Shown: one piece after another, positions 32,981 through 42,303 of the stretch
Position numbering within the stretch: the first letter of the stretch is position 1
Layout of the letters: every line of letters starts with the position of its first letter
From: Sphaerisporangium melleum
GTDB taxonomy: Bacteria; Actinomycetota; Actinomycetes; Streptosporangiales; Streptosporangiaceae
Assembly (NCBI RefSeq): GCF_014646695.1
Contig: NZ_BMNT01000027.1
Span: forward strand, 71,658-113,960
Length of the DNA: 42,303 bases
Reading direction: 5' to 3'
Translations under genes and position numbers: made by a program
Notes under the pieces: model-generated
What the model was told of the DNA's origin: nothing
Database searches by the model: none
The model's input: only the letters and a program-made list of their open reading frames with translations

Positions 32981-34900
32981 TCAGAAGGCGTGGGGCAGCA
33001 CCCACGCCAGGACGCGGACCGCGGCGGCGCAGACGGCCACGAAGCCGCCGAGCACCGACAGGGCCCGCAGCCCTTCCCTTCGCAGGTCGGGCACCCGGAT
33101 GCCGAGGCGCTCGACCTCACGGCCGACGATGCCGCCGCACACGATGCCGAAGACCACCCCGGCCACCGTCATCGGGCCCGGCTGCAGCCACCACTCGCCC
33201 TCGATGGCACCGCCGGCGGCCACCCAGAAGGCCGATGCGGCGATCGCGGCGGCCGGCACTCCCGGCCACACCGCCGCGCTGATCGCCGACCCGGCGAGGG
33301 TCACCGGGAAGGACACCGCGCGCAGGGTCCCGCGCACCCGTGCCGATCTGCGGTTACGGACCAGCCAGTGCCCGATCCACCAGGCGCGGGTCAGCACGAT
33401 GAAGGCCGCCGTGACGGCGAACGTGGCCGGCGGCCAGATCACCGACGCCACCACGCAGGGCACTGCCAGCATCGCGAGCGCGACCAGCACGGCGCTGCCC
33501 GGCGGCGCGGAGGCCGGCGCCGGGCGGGCGGCCTCGGCGGCGAGCAGCGAGTCCTTCACCCCGGTCGCCGCGCGCCGCACCCTGGCCACGCCGGTGGCTC
33601 CGGCGGCCGGGCCGCGGCGCTCGGCGGCGTCCGGCCGGGCGCGACGCTCGACCGCCTCACCCGCCTTCGCGCGACGCTCCACGGCCTCACCCGCCTTGGT
33701 GCGACGCTCGACGGCCTCACCCGTCTTGGTGCGCCGTTCCGGCCCGTCCGCCTTGGCCCGGCGGTCGGCGGCCTCGGTCTTGCCCCGTCGCTCGGCCGCG
33801 GCGTCCGGCTCGGCGGCGCGCACGCGCACGCGCTCGCCGGGAGCCTCACGCACCGCCGCAACGGTCTCCTCCGGCTTGGCCCTGGCTCCGGCGGTCCCGT
33901 CGGCCTTGCCGCGCGCCGCGGCGCCGTCGGCCCTCACCCGGCCGGCGGCGCCCGCGTCCGTACGGGACCGGCCGCCGGCGGGCCGTCCGGCCCGGCCGTC
34001 CCCGGTGCCGTCCGCGACCGCCCCGCCCGTGGGCGCGGGCTCCTCACGCCGGGCGCCCGGACCGCCGCCGGGTGCCGTCGCCCTGGCCAGCCGGGCGAGC
34101 CGGTCCGACAGCAGCGCGGCGGTCGGCCGCTTCTCCGGCTCGCGGTGCAGCGCGGCACGCACCAGGGGCAGCAGGTTGCCCGGCACGCCCGCCAGATCCG
34201 CCCGCCCGTTCAGGACGGCGTACATCTGCGCCTCGACCGAGCCCCTGCCGAACGTGGGACGCCCGGTGGCCGCGAAGGCGACCGTCGCCGCCCACGAGTG
34301 GACGTCGGCCGGCTCGCCGACGGCCTCCTCGGCGAAGACCTCGGGCGCGGAGTATCCCGGCGTGCCGAGGAAGGTGCCGGTCATCGTGACCCGGGTGGCG
34401 TCGGACACCTGGGCGATGCCGAAATCGATCAGCACCGGACCGTCCGGGCCCAGCACCACGTTGGCCGGCTTGACGTCGCGGTGGACGACCCCGGCCGCGT
34501 GGATGATGGCGATCGCGGTGGCCAGTCCCCGGGCGAGGTCGACGAGCTGAGCCCCCGACAGGGGCCCGCCGCGCCGGACCGCGTCGAGGAGGGTCTCCCC
34601 CTCGATGTGCTCCATCACCAGGTAGGGCCGGTCACCGGACAGATCCGCGTCGAGCACGCGGGCGACGTACGGGTTCTCGACCCGGCGCAGCGCGCGCACC
34701 TCGCGGTCCAGCCGTAATCGCGACTCGGGATCGTCTCCGATCGGGTCGCGGAGTATCTTGACGGCGACCTTCACCCCGCGCCGGCCGATGGCGAGATAGA
34801 CCTCTCCCATGCCACCACGTCCGAGGCGCTCCACCATGGTGTACGGGCCGACTCTCCCGAGCCCGCCCACTCGCCGTCCACCCATAGGGAACGCCACCAT
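32981..34900 (-). CDS. serine/threonine protein kinase with C-terminal membrane domain
   Basis: A 639-residue PknB-like kinase. Residues about 18-290 are the kinase domain: glycine loop GRGGMGEVY (27-35), VAVK with catalytic Lys48, HRDVKPAN (140-147), DFG (159-161), a Thr-rich activation segment ([16 protein letters not shown]) and SAPE (184-187). A long charged linker (about 300-460) has three tandem KAGEAVERR-type repeats. The last ~160 residues hold about five hydrophobic helices, so the kinase is membrane-tethered by its C-terminus. There are no PASTA repeats. ATG 34900 is chosen; ATG 34885 is alternative. Targets are unknown; its place next to proBA and obgE may be incidental. Confidence 0.92.
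   Translation of the reverse strand: MVAFPMGGRRVGGLGRVGPYTMVERLGRGGMGEVYLAIGRRGVKVAVKILRDPIGDDPESRLRLDREVRALRRVENPYVARVLDADLSGDRPYLVMEHIEGETLLDAVRRGGPLSGAQLVDLARGLATAIAIIHAAGVVHRDVKPANVVLGPDGPVLIDFGIAQVSDATRVTMTGTFLGTPGYSAPEVFAEEAVGEPADVHSWAATVAFAATGRPTFGRGSVEAQMYAVLNGRADLAGVPGNLLPLVRAALHREPEKRPTAALLSDRLARLARATAPGGGPGARREEPAPTGGAVADGTGDGRAGRPAGGRSRTDAGAAGRVRADGAAARGKADGTAGARAKPEETVAAVREAPGERVRVRAAEPDAAAERRGKTEAADRRAKADGPERRTKTGEAVERRTKAGEAVERRAKAGEAVERRARPDAAERRGPAAGATGVARVRRAATGVKDSLLAAEAARPAPASAPPGSAVLVALAMLAVPCVVASVIWPPATFAVTAAFIVLTRAWWIGHWLVRNRRSARVRGTLRAVSFPVTLAGSAISAAVWPGVPAAAIAASAFWVAAGGAIEGEWWLQPGPMTVAGVVFGIVCGGIVGREVERLGIRVPDLRREGLRALSVLGGFVAVCAAAVRVLAWVLPHAF
33642..33731 (-). repeat. 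three tandem 30-bp repeats inside the kinase gene
   Basis: Units at 33642-33671, 33672-33701 and 33702-33731 share CGACGCTC-ac-GCCTCACCC with a few substitutions and encode ten-residue GEAVERR(T/A)KA-type units in the linker between kinase and membrane domains. Confidence 0.75.
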
Positions 34901-34962
34901 AGCGCCCAATGCCGCTTGCGGGCGGGCGACGCGCCGGGAAACGGGATAGGTTCGCCCGGAAT

Positions 34963-35187
34963 TCACCCGGAGGGCGGCATATCGTCCAGCAGAACCTCCA
35001 GGCGCACCCGGGGCACCCCGGCGAGCGGTTTCCTGCCGGTGCGCCGCCAGTTGACGTGCCCCCGGCCCTCCAGCCAGAGCATCAACCGGTCGGCCGCGAC
35101 CACGACCAGCGCGGCGTACCCGAACGCGAAGACCAGACCCATCACCCAAGTCAACCGCGCCATCCCGGCGGACACGGTGCGCGACAC
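34963..35187 (-). CDS. small single-pass membrane protein (hypothetical)
   Basis: A possible 74-residue protein (or 66 from ATG 35163). It has one hydrophobic helix (TWVMGLVFAFGYAALVVVAA), then a basic segment RRTGRKPLAGVPRVRLEVLL and the end DDMPPSG. Composition and codon use look like real coding sequence, and it fills the space between proA and the kinase gene on the same strand. No clear ribosome site is seen and I do not recognise a family. Confidence 0.5.
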   Translation of the reverse strand: MSRTVSAGMARLTWVMGLVFAFGYAALVVVAADRLMLWLEGRGHVNWRRTGRKPLAGVPRVRLEVLLDDMPPSG

Positions 35188-35286
35188 GCCGGGCCCAGGA
35201 AGTCATGGCCTCATCAGGCCACGCCACGGCGAGCACCGCCGGCCGTGAGCACCACGACCGGCGGAGATGACGACCTTGAGGACGTG

Positions 35287-35312
35287 CTCCGGGCGGCGGC
35301 CGCCGCCCGGAG
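35287..35312 (-). terminator. 26-bp perfect palindrome after proA
   Basis: CTCCGGGCGGCGG (35287-35299) is directly followed by its exact reverse complement (35300-35312). It starts 7 bases past the proA stop and would fold as an 11-bp stem with a GGCC loop, ending the proBA transcript. Confidence 0.6.
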
Positions 35313-35318
35313 ACCGGA

Positions 35319-36602
35319 TCAGGAACCGGCGATGACGGTGCCCGAGGAGGTGCGCAGGTGTCCCTCGCCGGTGTAGACCCACTTGGTGGAGGTCAGCTCG
35401 GGCAGGCCCATGGGGCCGCGGGCGTGCAGCTTCTGGGTGGAGATGCCGATCTCGGCGCCGAAGCCGAACTCCCCGCCATCGGTGAACCGCGTCGAGGCGT
35501 TCACCGCCACCGCTGCCGAGTCGACCAGTGCGACGAACCGCCGCGCGGCCTTCTGGGACCGGGTGACGATCGCCTCGGTGTGCGCCGAGCCGTACCGCCG
35601 GATGTGCGCGACGGCGTCCTCCAGCGAGTCCACGACCGCGGCGGCGATGTCGAGCGAGAGGTACTCCTTCCGGAAGTCCTCCCCGGTGGCGGGCACGACG
35701 GCCCCGTCGTAGGCCGCCGTCCGCTCGTCGCCGTGCACGGTCACGCCCTCGGCGGCCAGCCGGGCCAGCGCGGCGGGCACGAACGCGTCGGCCACCTCCT
35801 TGTGCACCAGGAGCGTCTCGGCCGAGTTGCACACCGAGGGACGCTGGACCTTGGCGTTGACCAGGATCTCCATGGCCAGATCGAGGTCGGCGTCGGCGTC
35901 GACGTACACGTGGCAGTTGCCGACGCCGGTCTCGATCACCGGCACCGTGGACTCCTCGACCACCGAGTTGATCAGGGAGGCACCTCCGCGCGGGATCAGC
36001 ACGTCGACCAGGCCGCGCGCCCGCATCAGGTGCTTGACCGACTCTCTGCTGGTGCCCGGGACGAGCTGCACCGCGCCGGCCGGGACGTCGGTGCCGGCCA
36101 GCGCGTCCTGCATGACACGCACCAGGACCGTATTGGAGTGGTAGGCGCTGGAGGACCCGCGCAGCAGCACGGCGTTGCCGCTCTTGAGGCACAGCGCGGC
36201 GGCGTCGACCGTGACGTTGGGGCGGCCCTCGTAGATGATGCCGACCACCCCGAGCGGGACGCGGATCTGCCGCAGCTCCAGGCCGTTCGGCAGGGTGCTC
36301 CCCCGGACGACCTCGCCGACCGGGTCGGGCAGGTCGGCCACCTCGCGTACCGCGCCGGCGACGGACGCCACCCGGGCGGCGTCCAGCCGCAGCCGGTCGA
36401 TCATGGTCTCGGCCGTGCCGTTCTCGCGGGCGGCGGCGACGTCCAGGGCGTTCGCCTCGACGATCTCGGCGGTGCGGGCCACCAGGGCGTCGGCGATGGC
36501 GCGCAGAGCGGCGTCCTTGGCGGCGCGCGGAACCGGAGCCAGCTCGGCGGCGGCCTCGCGGGCGGCTTGGGCGACCTTCAGAAAGTCCTCGGCCTCAGAC
36601 AT
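35319..36602 (-). CDS. proA: gamma-glutamyl phosphate reductase
   Basis: A 427-residue ProA, the second enzyme of proline synthesis, reducing gamma-glutamyl phosphate to glutamate semialdehyde with NADPH. It is an aldehyde-dehydrogenase-like fold: [46 protein letters not shown], and the catalytic Cys segment [19 protein letters not shown]. The C-terminus has [20 protein letters not shown] and [15 protein letters not shown] 36602 has AGGAG 8 bases upstream and overlaps the proB stop by 8 bases, so expression is coupled to proB. Confidence 0.97.
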   Translation of the reverse strand: MSEAEDFLKVAQAAREAAAELAPVPRAAKDAALRAIADALVARTAEIVEANALDVAAARENGTAETMIDRLRLDAARVASVAGAVREVADLPDPVGEVVRGSTLPNGLELRQIRVPLGVVGIIYEGRPNVTVDAAALCLKSGNAVLLRGSSSAYHSNTVLVRVMQDALAGTDVPAGAVQLVPGTSRESVKHLMRARGLVDVLIPRGGASLINSVVEESTVPVIETGVGNCHVYVDADADLDLAMEILVNAKVQRPSVCNSAETLLVHKEVADAFVPAALARLAAEGVTVHGDERTAAYDGAVVPATGEDFRKEYLSLDIAAAVVDSLEDAVAHIRRYGSAHTEAIVTRSQKAARRFVALVDSAAVAVNASTRFTDGGEFGFGAEIGISTQKLHARGPMGLPELTSTKWVYTGEGHLRTSSGTVIAGS

Positions 36603-37749
36603 GCCTGGCGCTCCTGCTCTCGGTGGTGGGATCCAGTATGACGATGTCATCGCGGTGGATGAGCTCGCGTTCGTATTCGGGCCCGAGAGTCGCGGCCAGT
36701 TCACGGGTGGATCGGCCGAGCAGTTCGGGGATCTCCGCCGCGTCGAAGTTCACCAGCCCGCGTGCCACCGGCGTGCCGTGCGGGCTGTACAGGTCGACCG
36801 GGTCGCCCGCGGTGAAGTCGCCCTCGACGAGGGTCACCCCGGCAGGCAGCAGCGACATCCGCCGGCCCACCACGGCCTCCACCGCGCCTTCGTCCAGGTG
36901 CAGCCGTCCGCGTCCGGTCGTGGCGTGGGCCAGCCAGAGCAGCCGGGCTCCCGGGTAGCGCCCGCCCGGCTGGAAGAACGTGCCGACGTCCGCCCCGGCC
37001 AAAGCATGGGCGGCGTGCGCGGCGGCGGTGAGCACGACCGGCACCCCGGCTCCGGTGGCGATGCGCGCGGCCTCCACCTTGGTGATCATGCCGCCGGTGC
37101 CGACCCGGCCCGACCGGCCGAGCTCGACGCCCTCCAGGTCCTCGGGGCCGCGCACGTGCGGGATGCGCCGGGAGCCGGGCTGGCGCGGGTCGCCGTCGTA
37201 CAGGGCGTCCACGTCCGACAGCAGCACCAGCGCGTCGGCGCGCAGCAGGTGGGCCACCAGGGCGGCCAGGCGGTCGTTGTCGCCGAAGCGGATCTCGTCG
37301 GTGGCGACGGTGTCGTTCTCGTTGACCACCGGGACGATGCCGAGCTCCAGCAGGCGCAGCAGGGTGCGCTGGGCGTTGCGGTGGTGCGAGCGGCGCATCA
37401 TGTCGTCCGCGGTGAGCAGCACCTGGCCGACACGCAGGCCGTAGCGGGCGAAGGAGGAGGTGTAACGGGCCACCAGGACGCCCTGGCCGACCGAGGCGGC
37501 CGCCTGCTGCGTCGCAAGGTCGCGCGGCCGGGCGGACAGGCCGAGCGGGCCGAGACCGGCCGCGATGGCTCCGGAGGACACCAGCACGATGTGCGTGCCT
37601 GCGGCGCTGCGCGCGGCGAGCACGTCGACCAGCGCGTCCACCCGGTCGACGTCGATCGTGCCCTGCGAGGTCGTCAGCGACGACGAGCCCACCTTCACGA
37701 CCAGCCGGGAGGCGTCCGCCACCTGTCGACGGCCGATGATGTCCACCAC
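36595..37749 (-). CDS. proB: glutamate 5-kinase
   Basis: A 384-residue ProB that phosphorylates glutamate at the gamma carboxyl, the feedback-regulated first step of proline synthesis. The kinase domain has [48 protein letters not shown] (substrate loop) and [22 protein letters not shown]-terminal PUA domain (from about residue 285, [22 protein letters not shown]-like [13 protein letters not shown]) is present, as in full-length enzymes. The start is GTG 37749 with AGGG about 10 bases upstream; GTG 37746 is adjacent. It lies 116 bases after obgE. Confidence 0.97.
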   Translation of the reverse strand: MVDIIGRRQVADASRLVVKVGSSSLTTSQGTIDVDRVDALVDVLAARSAAGTHIVLVSSGAIAAGLGPLGLSARPRDLATQQAAASVGQGVLVARYTSSFARYGLRVGQVLLTADDMMRRSHHRNAQRTLLRLLELGIVPVVNENDTVATDEIRFGDNDRLAALVAHLLRADALVLLSDVDALYDGDPRQPGSRRIPHVRGPEDLEGVELGRSGRVGTGGMITKVEAARIATGAGVPVVLTAAAHAAHALAGADVGTFFQPGGRYPGARLLWLAHATTGRGRLHLDEGAVEAVVGRRMSLLPAGVTLVEGDFTAGDPVDLYSPHGTPVARGLVNFDAAEIPELLGRSTRELAATLGPEYERELIHRDDIVILDPTTESRSARHV

Positions 37750-37865
37750 GGTCGCATCCCTTTCCTCGGGTGGCCCGGCACGGACGGCCGGGCCGGATGA
37801 TCGCGCCACCGGCCGTCCGGCACGCGGCGGGACCCTCGCCCCGGCCGCGTGCCGTTGTCCTGGTC

Positions 37866-39260
37866 CTACTCCTGATCCTGCGCGGACCGCTCGTCCCCCA
37901 CCGTCTCGGTCAGCCACAACCGGTCGTCGCTGCCGCGCGGGCCCTGGACGGCGACGGCGTCCAGGCTCGGCCGCCAGTCGAACAGGTAACCGCCCTCCAT
38001 CGGCCCGATGACGACCTCCGCACCCGCCTTGGCGCCCGCCTCGCTGAGGGCCTTCTCGATGCCGAGCCGCTCCAGCCGATCGGCCAGGTAGCCGACGGCC
38101 TCGTCGTTGCTGAAGTCGGTCTGGCGGATCCACCGCTCGGGCCGCTCGCCGGTGACCTGGAAGGTGTTGTCGTCCACGCGCCGGACGGTGAAGCCCACGT
38201 CGCCGTACTGCTTGGGCCGGATGACCAGACGGGTCGGCTCCTCGACCGGCTTGGCCGCGCGGGCGGCGGCCACCATCTCGGCCATGGCGAACGACAGCGG
38301 GCGCAGCCCTTCGTGGCTGGCGGCGGAGATCTCGAAGACCCGCAGGCCCTTCTCCTCCAGCATCGGCCGCACCATGTCGGCCAGCTCGCGCGCCTCGGGC
38401 ACGTCCACCTTGTTCAGCACGACCAGGCGCGGACGGTCGCCCAGCTCACCGTAGGCCGCGAGCTCGGCCTCGATGATGTCGTAGTCGCTCAGCGGGTCGC
38501 GCCCAGGCTCCAGGGTGGCGCAGTCGAGCACCTGGACGATCGTCGAGCAGCGCTCCACGTGGCGCAGGAACTCGTGGCCGAGGCCCTTGCCCTGCGAGGC
38601 GCCCGGGATGAGCCCGGGGACGTCGGCGACGGTGAACACCGTCTCGCCCGCGGTGACCACCCCGAGGTTGGGCACCAGGGTGGTGAACGGATAGTCGGCG
38701 ATCTTGGGCCGGGCCGCGCTGAGCGCGGCGATCAGCGACGATTTGCCGGCGTTCGGGAAACCGACCAGCGCCACGTCGGCGACGGTCTTCAGCTCCAGGA
38801 CGACATCGAGAGCGTCGCCGTCCTCGCCGAGCAGCGCGAACCCCGGGGCCTTGCGCCGGGTCGAGGCCAGCGCGGCGTTGCCCAGCCCGCCGGGGCCGCC
38901 CTGCGCCACGACGTACCGGGTGCCCGTGCCCACCAGGTCGATCAAGACCTCGCCGGTCTTGGCGTCTTTGACGACCGTGCCGTTGGGCACCGTGAGCACG
39001 ACGTCGTCGCCGTTGGCGCCGTCGCGGTTGGCGCCCATGCCCTGCTTGCCGTTCGCGGCCTTACGGTGCGGGCGGTGGTGGTAGTCGAGGAGGGTCGAGG
39101 TGTTGGGGTCGACCTCCAGGATCACATCGCCGCCGCGCCCGCCATTGCCCCCGTCCGGGCCGCCGAGCGGCTTGAACTTCTCACGGTGGATCGAGGCGCA
39201 GCCGTTTCCCCCGTCGCCCGCCTTGACATGCAGGACCACCCGGTCCACGAACTCAGCCAC
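37866..39260 (-). CDS. obgE: GTPase Obg/CgtA
   Basis: A 464-residue Obg GTPase, acting in 50S ribosome assembly and growth or stress control. The glycine-rich Obg fold is residues 1 to about 158 ([34 protein letters not shown]). The G domain has G1 [12 protein letters not shown]3 DVPG, G4 NKVD and G5 SAAS. The actinobacterial C-terminal OCT domain follows ([20 protein letters not shown]) with an acidic tail. GTG 39260 has AGGGG 5 bases upstream. It follows rplU-rpmA, the standard order, but a strong hairpin lies between rpmA and obgE. Confidence 0.97.
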   Translation of the reverse strand: MAEFVDRVVLHVKAGDGGNGCASIHREKFKPLGGPDGGNGGRGGDVILEVDPNTSTLLDYHHRPHRKAANGKQGMGANRDGANGDDVVLTVPNGTVVKDAKTGEVLIDLVGTGTRYVVAQGGPGGLGNAALASTRRKAPGFALLGEDGDALDVVLELKTVADVALVGFPNAGKSSLIAALSAARPKIADYPFTTLVPNLGVVTAGETVFTVADVPGLIPGASQGKGLGHEFLRHVERCSTIVQVLDCATLEPGRDPLSDYDIIEAELAAYGELGDRPRLVVLNKVDVPEARELADMVRPMLEEKGLRVFEISAASHEGLRPLSFAMAEMVAAARAAKPVEEPTRLVIRPKQYGDVGFTVRRVDDNTFQVTGERPERWIRQTDFSNDEAVGYLADRLERLGIEKALSEAGAKAGAEVVIGPMEGGYLFDWRPSLDAVAVQGPRGSDDRLWLTETVGDERSAQDQE

Positions 39261-39341
39261 CGTAACCCCTCTCACCGGCGTACCCGGATGGGTCACGCCG
39301 TCGTCATCGCCGCACCTCCGGCGACGATGCCCGTTCACGAC

Positions 39342-39375
39342 GATGAGGCGGATCGAGTAGTCGATCCGCCTCATC
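39342..39375 (-). terminator. 15-bp perfect hairpin between rpmA and obgE
   Basis: GATGAGGCGGATCGA (39342-39356) and TCGATCCGCCTCATC (39361-39375) are exact complements with a 4-base loop. Sited 67 bases after the rpmA stop and 82 bases before obgE, it could end most rplU-rpmA transcripts or lower read-through into obgE. Confidence 0.65.
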
Positions 39376-39442
39376 AACGCTTCATCTCGGCCGCCCGCCC
39401 CCGCACTCGGGCGGTGGGGCGGCCCGTCTCAGACCGGCGGAT

Positions 39443-39700
39443 CTACTCCGCGGCCGGGACGATGCTCACGGCGCGACGGCCGCGCTTGTTGCCGAACTGC
39501 ACGTGCCCCGCGACGAGCGCGAACAGCGTGTCGTCGCCGCCACGGCCGACGTTGTCGCCCGGGTGGAAGTGGGTGCCGCGCTGGCGCACGATGATCTCGC
39601 CGGCGTTGACGAGCTGACCACCGAAACGCTTGACACCAAGCCGCTGGGCGTTGGAGTCACGGCCGTTCCGGGTGGACGATGCGCCCTTCTTGTGTGCCAT
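39443..39700 (-). CDS. rpmA: 50S ribosomal protein L27
   Basis: An 85-residue bL27. The N-terminus [20 protein letters not shown] is the form that reaches the peptidyl transferase centre without a cleavable leader, followed by [20 protein letters not shown] and the conserved [20 protein letters not shown]. It is 12 bases downstream of rplU, so one transcript is expected. Confidence 0.98.
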   Translation of the reverse strand: MAHKKGASSTRNGRDSNAQRLGVKRFGGQLVNAGEIIVRQRGTHFHPGDNVGRGGDDTLFALVAGHVQFGNKRGRRAVSIVPAAE

Positions 39701-39712
39701 GGTTCGCTACCA

Positions 39713-40027
39713 CTACTTCCCGGGGTTGATGGCGGTCACCTTCACCTGGGTGTACCGCTGGCGGTGACCCTGGCGCTTCTTGTAACCGGTCTTGTTCTTG
39801 TACTTGAGGATGTGGATCTTGGGGCCCTTGGTCTCGCCGAGAATCTCGGCGGTCACCTCGAACTTGCCAAGCGTGGCAGCGTCGGTGGTCACATCGCCGT
39901 CGTTGACGACGAGCACCGGCGCCAGCGACACCGTGGAGCCGACCTCACCGGCGACCTTGTCTACCTCGAGGACGTCACCGACGGAGACCTTCTGCTGCCT
40001 GCCGCCGCAACGAACGATCGCGTACAC
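39713..40027 (-). CDS. rplU: 50S ribosomal protein L21
   Basis: A 104-residue bL21 binding 23S rRNA. It begins [20 protein letters not shown] and ends with [20 protein letters not shown] then VTAINPGK, all family signatures. The start is GTG 40027 with GAAGGG 7 bases upstream. A TATCCT -10 element about 130 bases upstream implies its own promoter and a structured leader. Confidence 0.98.
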   Translation of the reverse strand: MYAIVRCGGRQQKVSVGDVLEVDKVAGEVGSTVSLAPVLVVNDGDVTTDAATLGKFEVTAEILGETKGPKIHILKYKNKTGYKKRQGHRQRYTQVKVTAINPGK

Positions 40028-40118
40028 CGCGGAACCCTTCTTCTGGCCTATTGCTCGCTGAACGCTGCGCCTCTCGCATCCAGCTCTGGTCGATTGATAA
40101 CGACCGGCGAACCGGGTA

Positions 40119-40166
40119 GGCGCGCGAAGCCAGGCGCGCCACCGGACGCACCGATTGACAAGGATA
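40119..40166 (-). promoter_or_regulatory. rplU promoter and leader hairpin
   Basis: On the minus strand TATCCT (40166-40161) is a good -10 element without an obvious -35. Just downstream, GGCGCGC (40119-40125)/GCGCGCC (40134-40140) forms a 7-bp stem, and GGTCG/CGACC at 40088-40105 a second. The stem at 40119 may also be the terminator of the rne/rng gene that ends at 40216. Confidence 0.4.
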
Positions 40167-40215
40167 CCGGATGGCTGGTGCCCTGGTCGAACCGGACGGT
40201 ACGCCGGTTGCCGGT

Positions 40216-42303
40216 CTATTCGGCCGGCCCTGCGGGTCTGGTCGCCTTCCGGGAGCGTCGCCGCCCTCGCGTGGACTGGACTTGGCCGTCCTCGCTCGCG
40301 GACGTGTCCAGCGCGTCGGTCACACTATCACGACCGCCGTCGCCGGTCGCCGCCACCGCGACTCCGGATCCCTCCTTGACCGGCTTCTCGCCCGTGGCCT
40401 TGTCGAGCTTCTCGGCCACGGCCTTCTCGATGGCCATCTTGCCCTGCGTGCCGCGAGGCTCCGGCCTGCCCTCGACCGGCTCGGTCGAGACGATCAGGCC
40501 ACGGCCGTTGCAGCAGTCACAGGGCGTCGAGAACGCTTCCAGCAGGCCCTGACCCACCCGCTTACGGGTCATCTGCACCAGGCCGAGCGAGGTGACCTCG
40601 GCGACCTGGTGCTTGGTACGGTCGCGGGCCAGGCACTCCAGCATGCGCCGCAGCACCAGGTCACGGTTGCTCTCGAGCACCATGTCGATGAAGTCGATGA
40701 CGATGATGCCGCCGATGTCGCGCAGCCGGAGCTGCCGGACGATCTCTTCGGCCGCCTCCAGGTTGTTCCTGGTGACGGTCTCCTCCAGGTTGCCGCCCTG
40801 GCCGGTGAACTTGCCGGTGTTGACGTCGACGACGGTCATCGCCTCGGTGCGGTCGATCACCAGGGAGCCGCCGCTCGGCAGCCACACCTTGCGCTCCATC
40901 GCCTTGGCGATCTGCTCGTCGATGCGGTAGGCGGCGAAGACGTCGCCGTCCTCCCACTTGGTCAGGCGGTCGCTCAGGTGCGGCGCGACGTACCGGACGT
41001 ACTCGTCCACCGTGCCCCACGCCTCGTCACCGGCCACGACCAGCGAGGAGAAGTCCTCGTTGAAGACGTCGCGCACCACGCGGACGGTCAGGTCGGGCTC
41101 GGAGGACAGCAGCTCGGGCGGGCTGGCCGACTTGGCCTTGCGCTGGATGTTCTCCCACTGGGCCGAAAGGCGCGCCACGTCGCGGGCGAGCTCCTCCTCG
41201 GAGGCTCCCTCGGCCGCCGTGCGCACGATCACCCCGGCGTTCTCCGGCATGACCTTCTTCAGGATGGCCTTCAGCCTGCTGCGCTCCTTGTCGGGGAGCT
41301 TGCGGCTGATGCCGGTCATCGAGCCGTCCGGCACGTACACCAGGTAGCGGCCGGGAAGGCTGATCTGGCTGGTCAGGCGGGCGCCCTTGTGCCCGATCGG
41401 GTCCTTGGTGACCTGCACGAGCACCGACTGGCCGGACTTCAGCGCCGACTCGATGCGCTTGGGCTGGCCCTCCAGGCCGGCGGTGTCGAAGTTGACCTCG
41501 CCCGCGTACAGGACGGCGTTGCGGCCCTTGCCGACGTCGATGAAGGCGGCCTCCATCGACGGCAGGACGTTCTGCACCTTGCCCAGGTACACGTTGCCCA
41601 CGTAGGACTGGCTGGACTCGCGGTCCACGTAGTGCTCGACGAGCACGCCGTCCTCCAGCACCGCGATCTGGGTGCGGCCGTGCTGACGGCGGACCACCAT
41701 GACCCGCTCGACGCTCTCGCGGCGGGCCAGGAACTCCGACTCGGTGATCACCGGCGGGCGTCGGCGGCCCTGTTCGCGGCCCTCGCGGCGGCGCTGCTTC
41801 TTGGCCTCAAGGCGGGTGGAGCCGCGGAAGCCCTGCACCTCGTCCACCGAGACCGGACGGCCGGCCCGAGGGGCGCGGATGCGCACGACGGTGTTCGGCG
41901 GCTCGTCGGTGGAGCCCTCGCCTTCCTCCCCGCTCCTGCGGCGGCGACGGCGGCGACGGCGGGAGCCGCCGGTCTCCTCCTCGTCCTCCTCGCGGCCGGC
42001 CTCGGCATCGTCGGCGCTGGACTCGGCGGCCTCGGCGGACTCGGCATCGTCGGCGGACGCGGCCCGTGCCTCGTCGTCGCCGTCCTCCGCCTCGTCGGCC
42101 TCGTCGTGCTCGCGGACCTTGCCCCTGCCCCGGCCGCCACGGCGACGGCGGCGGCGACGGCCGCCCGCCTCGTCGTGCTCGTCATCCTCACCGGCGTCGC
42201 TCTCGGCGACCTCCTCGGCCTCGCCGAGATCCTCCTCGGGCTCGGGCTCGGAGTACGCACGGGGCTCGGGCGCGACCGGAGGCACGACGACGACGCGCGG
42301 CTC
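40216..42303 (-). CDS. Rne/Rng family ribonuclease (partial, 5' end outside the window)
   Basis: The frame stays open to the window edge, so the true start lies beyond 42303; at least 695 residues are present. The visible N-terminal ~130 residues are alternating acidic (Glu/Asp/Ala) and basic ([13 protein letters not shown]) tracts, followed by the S1 domain ([40 protein letters not shown]). The RNase E/G catalytic core has [20 protein letters not shown] with the metal-binding [17 protein letters not shown], and the zinc-link cysteines CDCCNGRG. It cleaves single-stranded RNA in mRNA decay and rRNA/tRNA processing. Placement just upstream of rplU-rpmA-obgE is the usual actinobacterial arrangement. 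Confidence 0.95.
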   Translation of the reverse strand, partial: EPRVVVVPPVAPEPRAYSEPEPEEDLGEAEEVAESDAGEDDEHDEAGGRRRRRRRGGRGRGKVREHDEADEAEDGDDEARAASADDAESAEAAESSADDAEAGREEDEEETGGSRRRRRRRRRSGEEGEGSTDEPPNTVVRIRAPRAGRPVSVDEVQGFRGSTRLEAKKQRRREGREQGRRRPPVITESEFLARRESVERVMVVRRQHGRTQIAVLEDGVLVEHYVDRESSQSYVGNVYLGKVQNVLPSMEAAFIDVGKGRNAVLYAGEVNFDTAGLEGQPKRIESALKSGQSVLVQVTKDPIGHKGARLTSQISLPGRYLVYVPDGSMTGISRKLPDKERSRLKAILKKVMPENAGVIVRTAAEGASEEELARDVARLSAQWENIQRKAKSASPPELLSSEPDLTVRVVRDVFNEDFSSLVVAGDEAWGTVDEYVRYVAPHLSDRLTKWEDGDVFAAYRIDEQIAKAMERKVWLPSGGSLVIDRTEAMTVVDVNTGKFTGQGGNLEETVTRNNLEAAEEIVRQLRLRDIGGIIVIDFIDMVLESNRDLVLRRMLECLARDRTKHQVAEVTSLGLVQMTRKRVGQGLLEAFSTPCDCCNGRGLIVSTEPVEGRPEPRGTQGKMAIEKAVAEKLDKATGEKPVKEGSGVAVAATGDGGRDSVTDALDTSASEDGQVQSTRGRRRSRKATRPAGPAE

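Noticed and set aside
31725-33005. Long minus-strand extension of the nadD frame across the M48 gene
   Set aside because: It is antisense to a clear metalloprotease gene with HETSH motif, and NadD homology begins only at 31724.

Overview
The window is high-GC DNA (GC-rich third positions, many GTG/TTG starts, hairpin terminators without U-tracts) from an actinomycete chromosome. Gene content (divergent-type ATP-dependent DNA ligase, DUF4192, DUF1707, EI24, alditol oxidase, GlxA-type regulator, membrane-anchored Ser/Thr kinase, large Rne/Rng with acidic/basic N-terminal extension) fits filamentous Actinomycetota, perhaps Streptosporangiales. That last placement is inference from family resemblance, not a computed assignment. 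There is no insertion sequence, integrase, phage gene or CRISPR array; the window reads as ordinary chromosome.

Layout. 0-15 kb is a mixed housekeeping/accessory stretch: a general-stress-protein-17M-like membrane protein, an FKBP prolyl isomerase, an ATP-dependent DNA ligase, an RlpA-like secreted protein, DUF1707/DUF4870 and DUF4192 proteins, an EI24 membrane protein, a Maf pyrophosphatase, a Pth2-type peptidyl-tRNA hydrolase, and a divergent MFS exporter/GlxA-family regulator pair. 15-30 kb holds three identical tRNA-Ala(GGC) genes, all on the minus strand, at 15.2, 20.7 and 29.6 kb. Between them lie an EF-hand protein, a VWA lipoprotein, a methyltransferase, a GNAT acetyltransferase, a UTRA-only protein, a CynX/NimT-like transporter, an SRPBCC protein, a secreted CARDB/DUF11-like protein, an alditol oxidase, a three-gene operon (membrane protein, XRE regulator, quinone-oxidoreductase-like dehydrogenase) and an archaeal-type aspartyl-tRNA synthetase.

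30-42 kb is a conserved core cluster on the minus strand. In transcription order: rne/rng (cut by the window edge), rplU, rpmA, obgE, proB, proA, a small membrane ORF, a Ser/Thr kinase, then nadD, rsfS and a histidine phosphatase. A plus-strand M48 metalloprotease gene is inserted before nadD. proB/proA overlap by 8 bases, as do rsfS/phosphatase, so both pairs are probably translationally coupled.

The most notable element is a complete T-box riboswitch at about 27.59-27.82 kb, immediately upstream of the archaeal-type AspRS gene. It has a long Stem I with an AGTA/GAA specifier loop presenting GAC (Asp), Stems II and III, and an antiterminator/antisequestrator whose TGGC bulge would pair with the GCCA 3' end of a G73 tRNA such as tRNA-Asp. 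Other regulatory structures worth attention are a nested pair of perfect inverted repeats in front of the CynX-like transporter, two copies of a 22-bp dyad in front of the XRE operon, and repeated motifs in front of the EF-hand gene.
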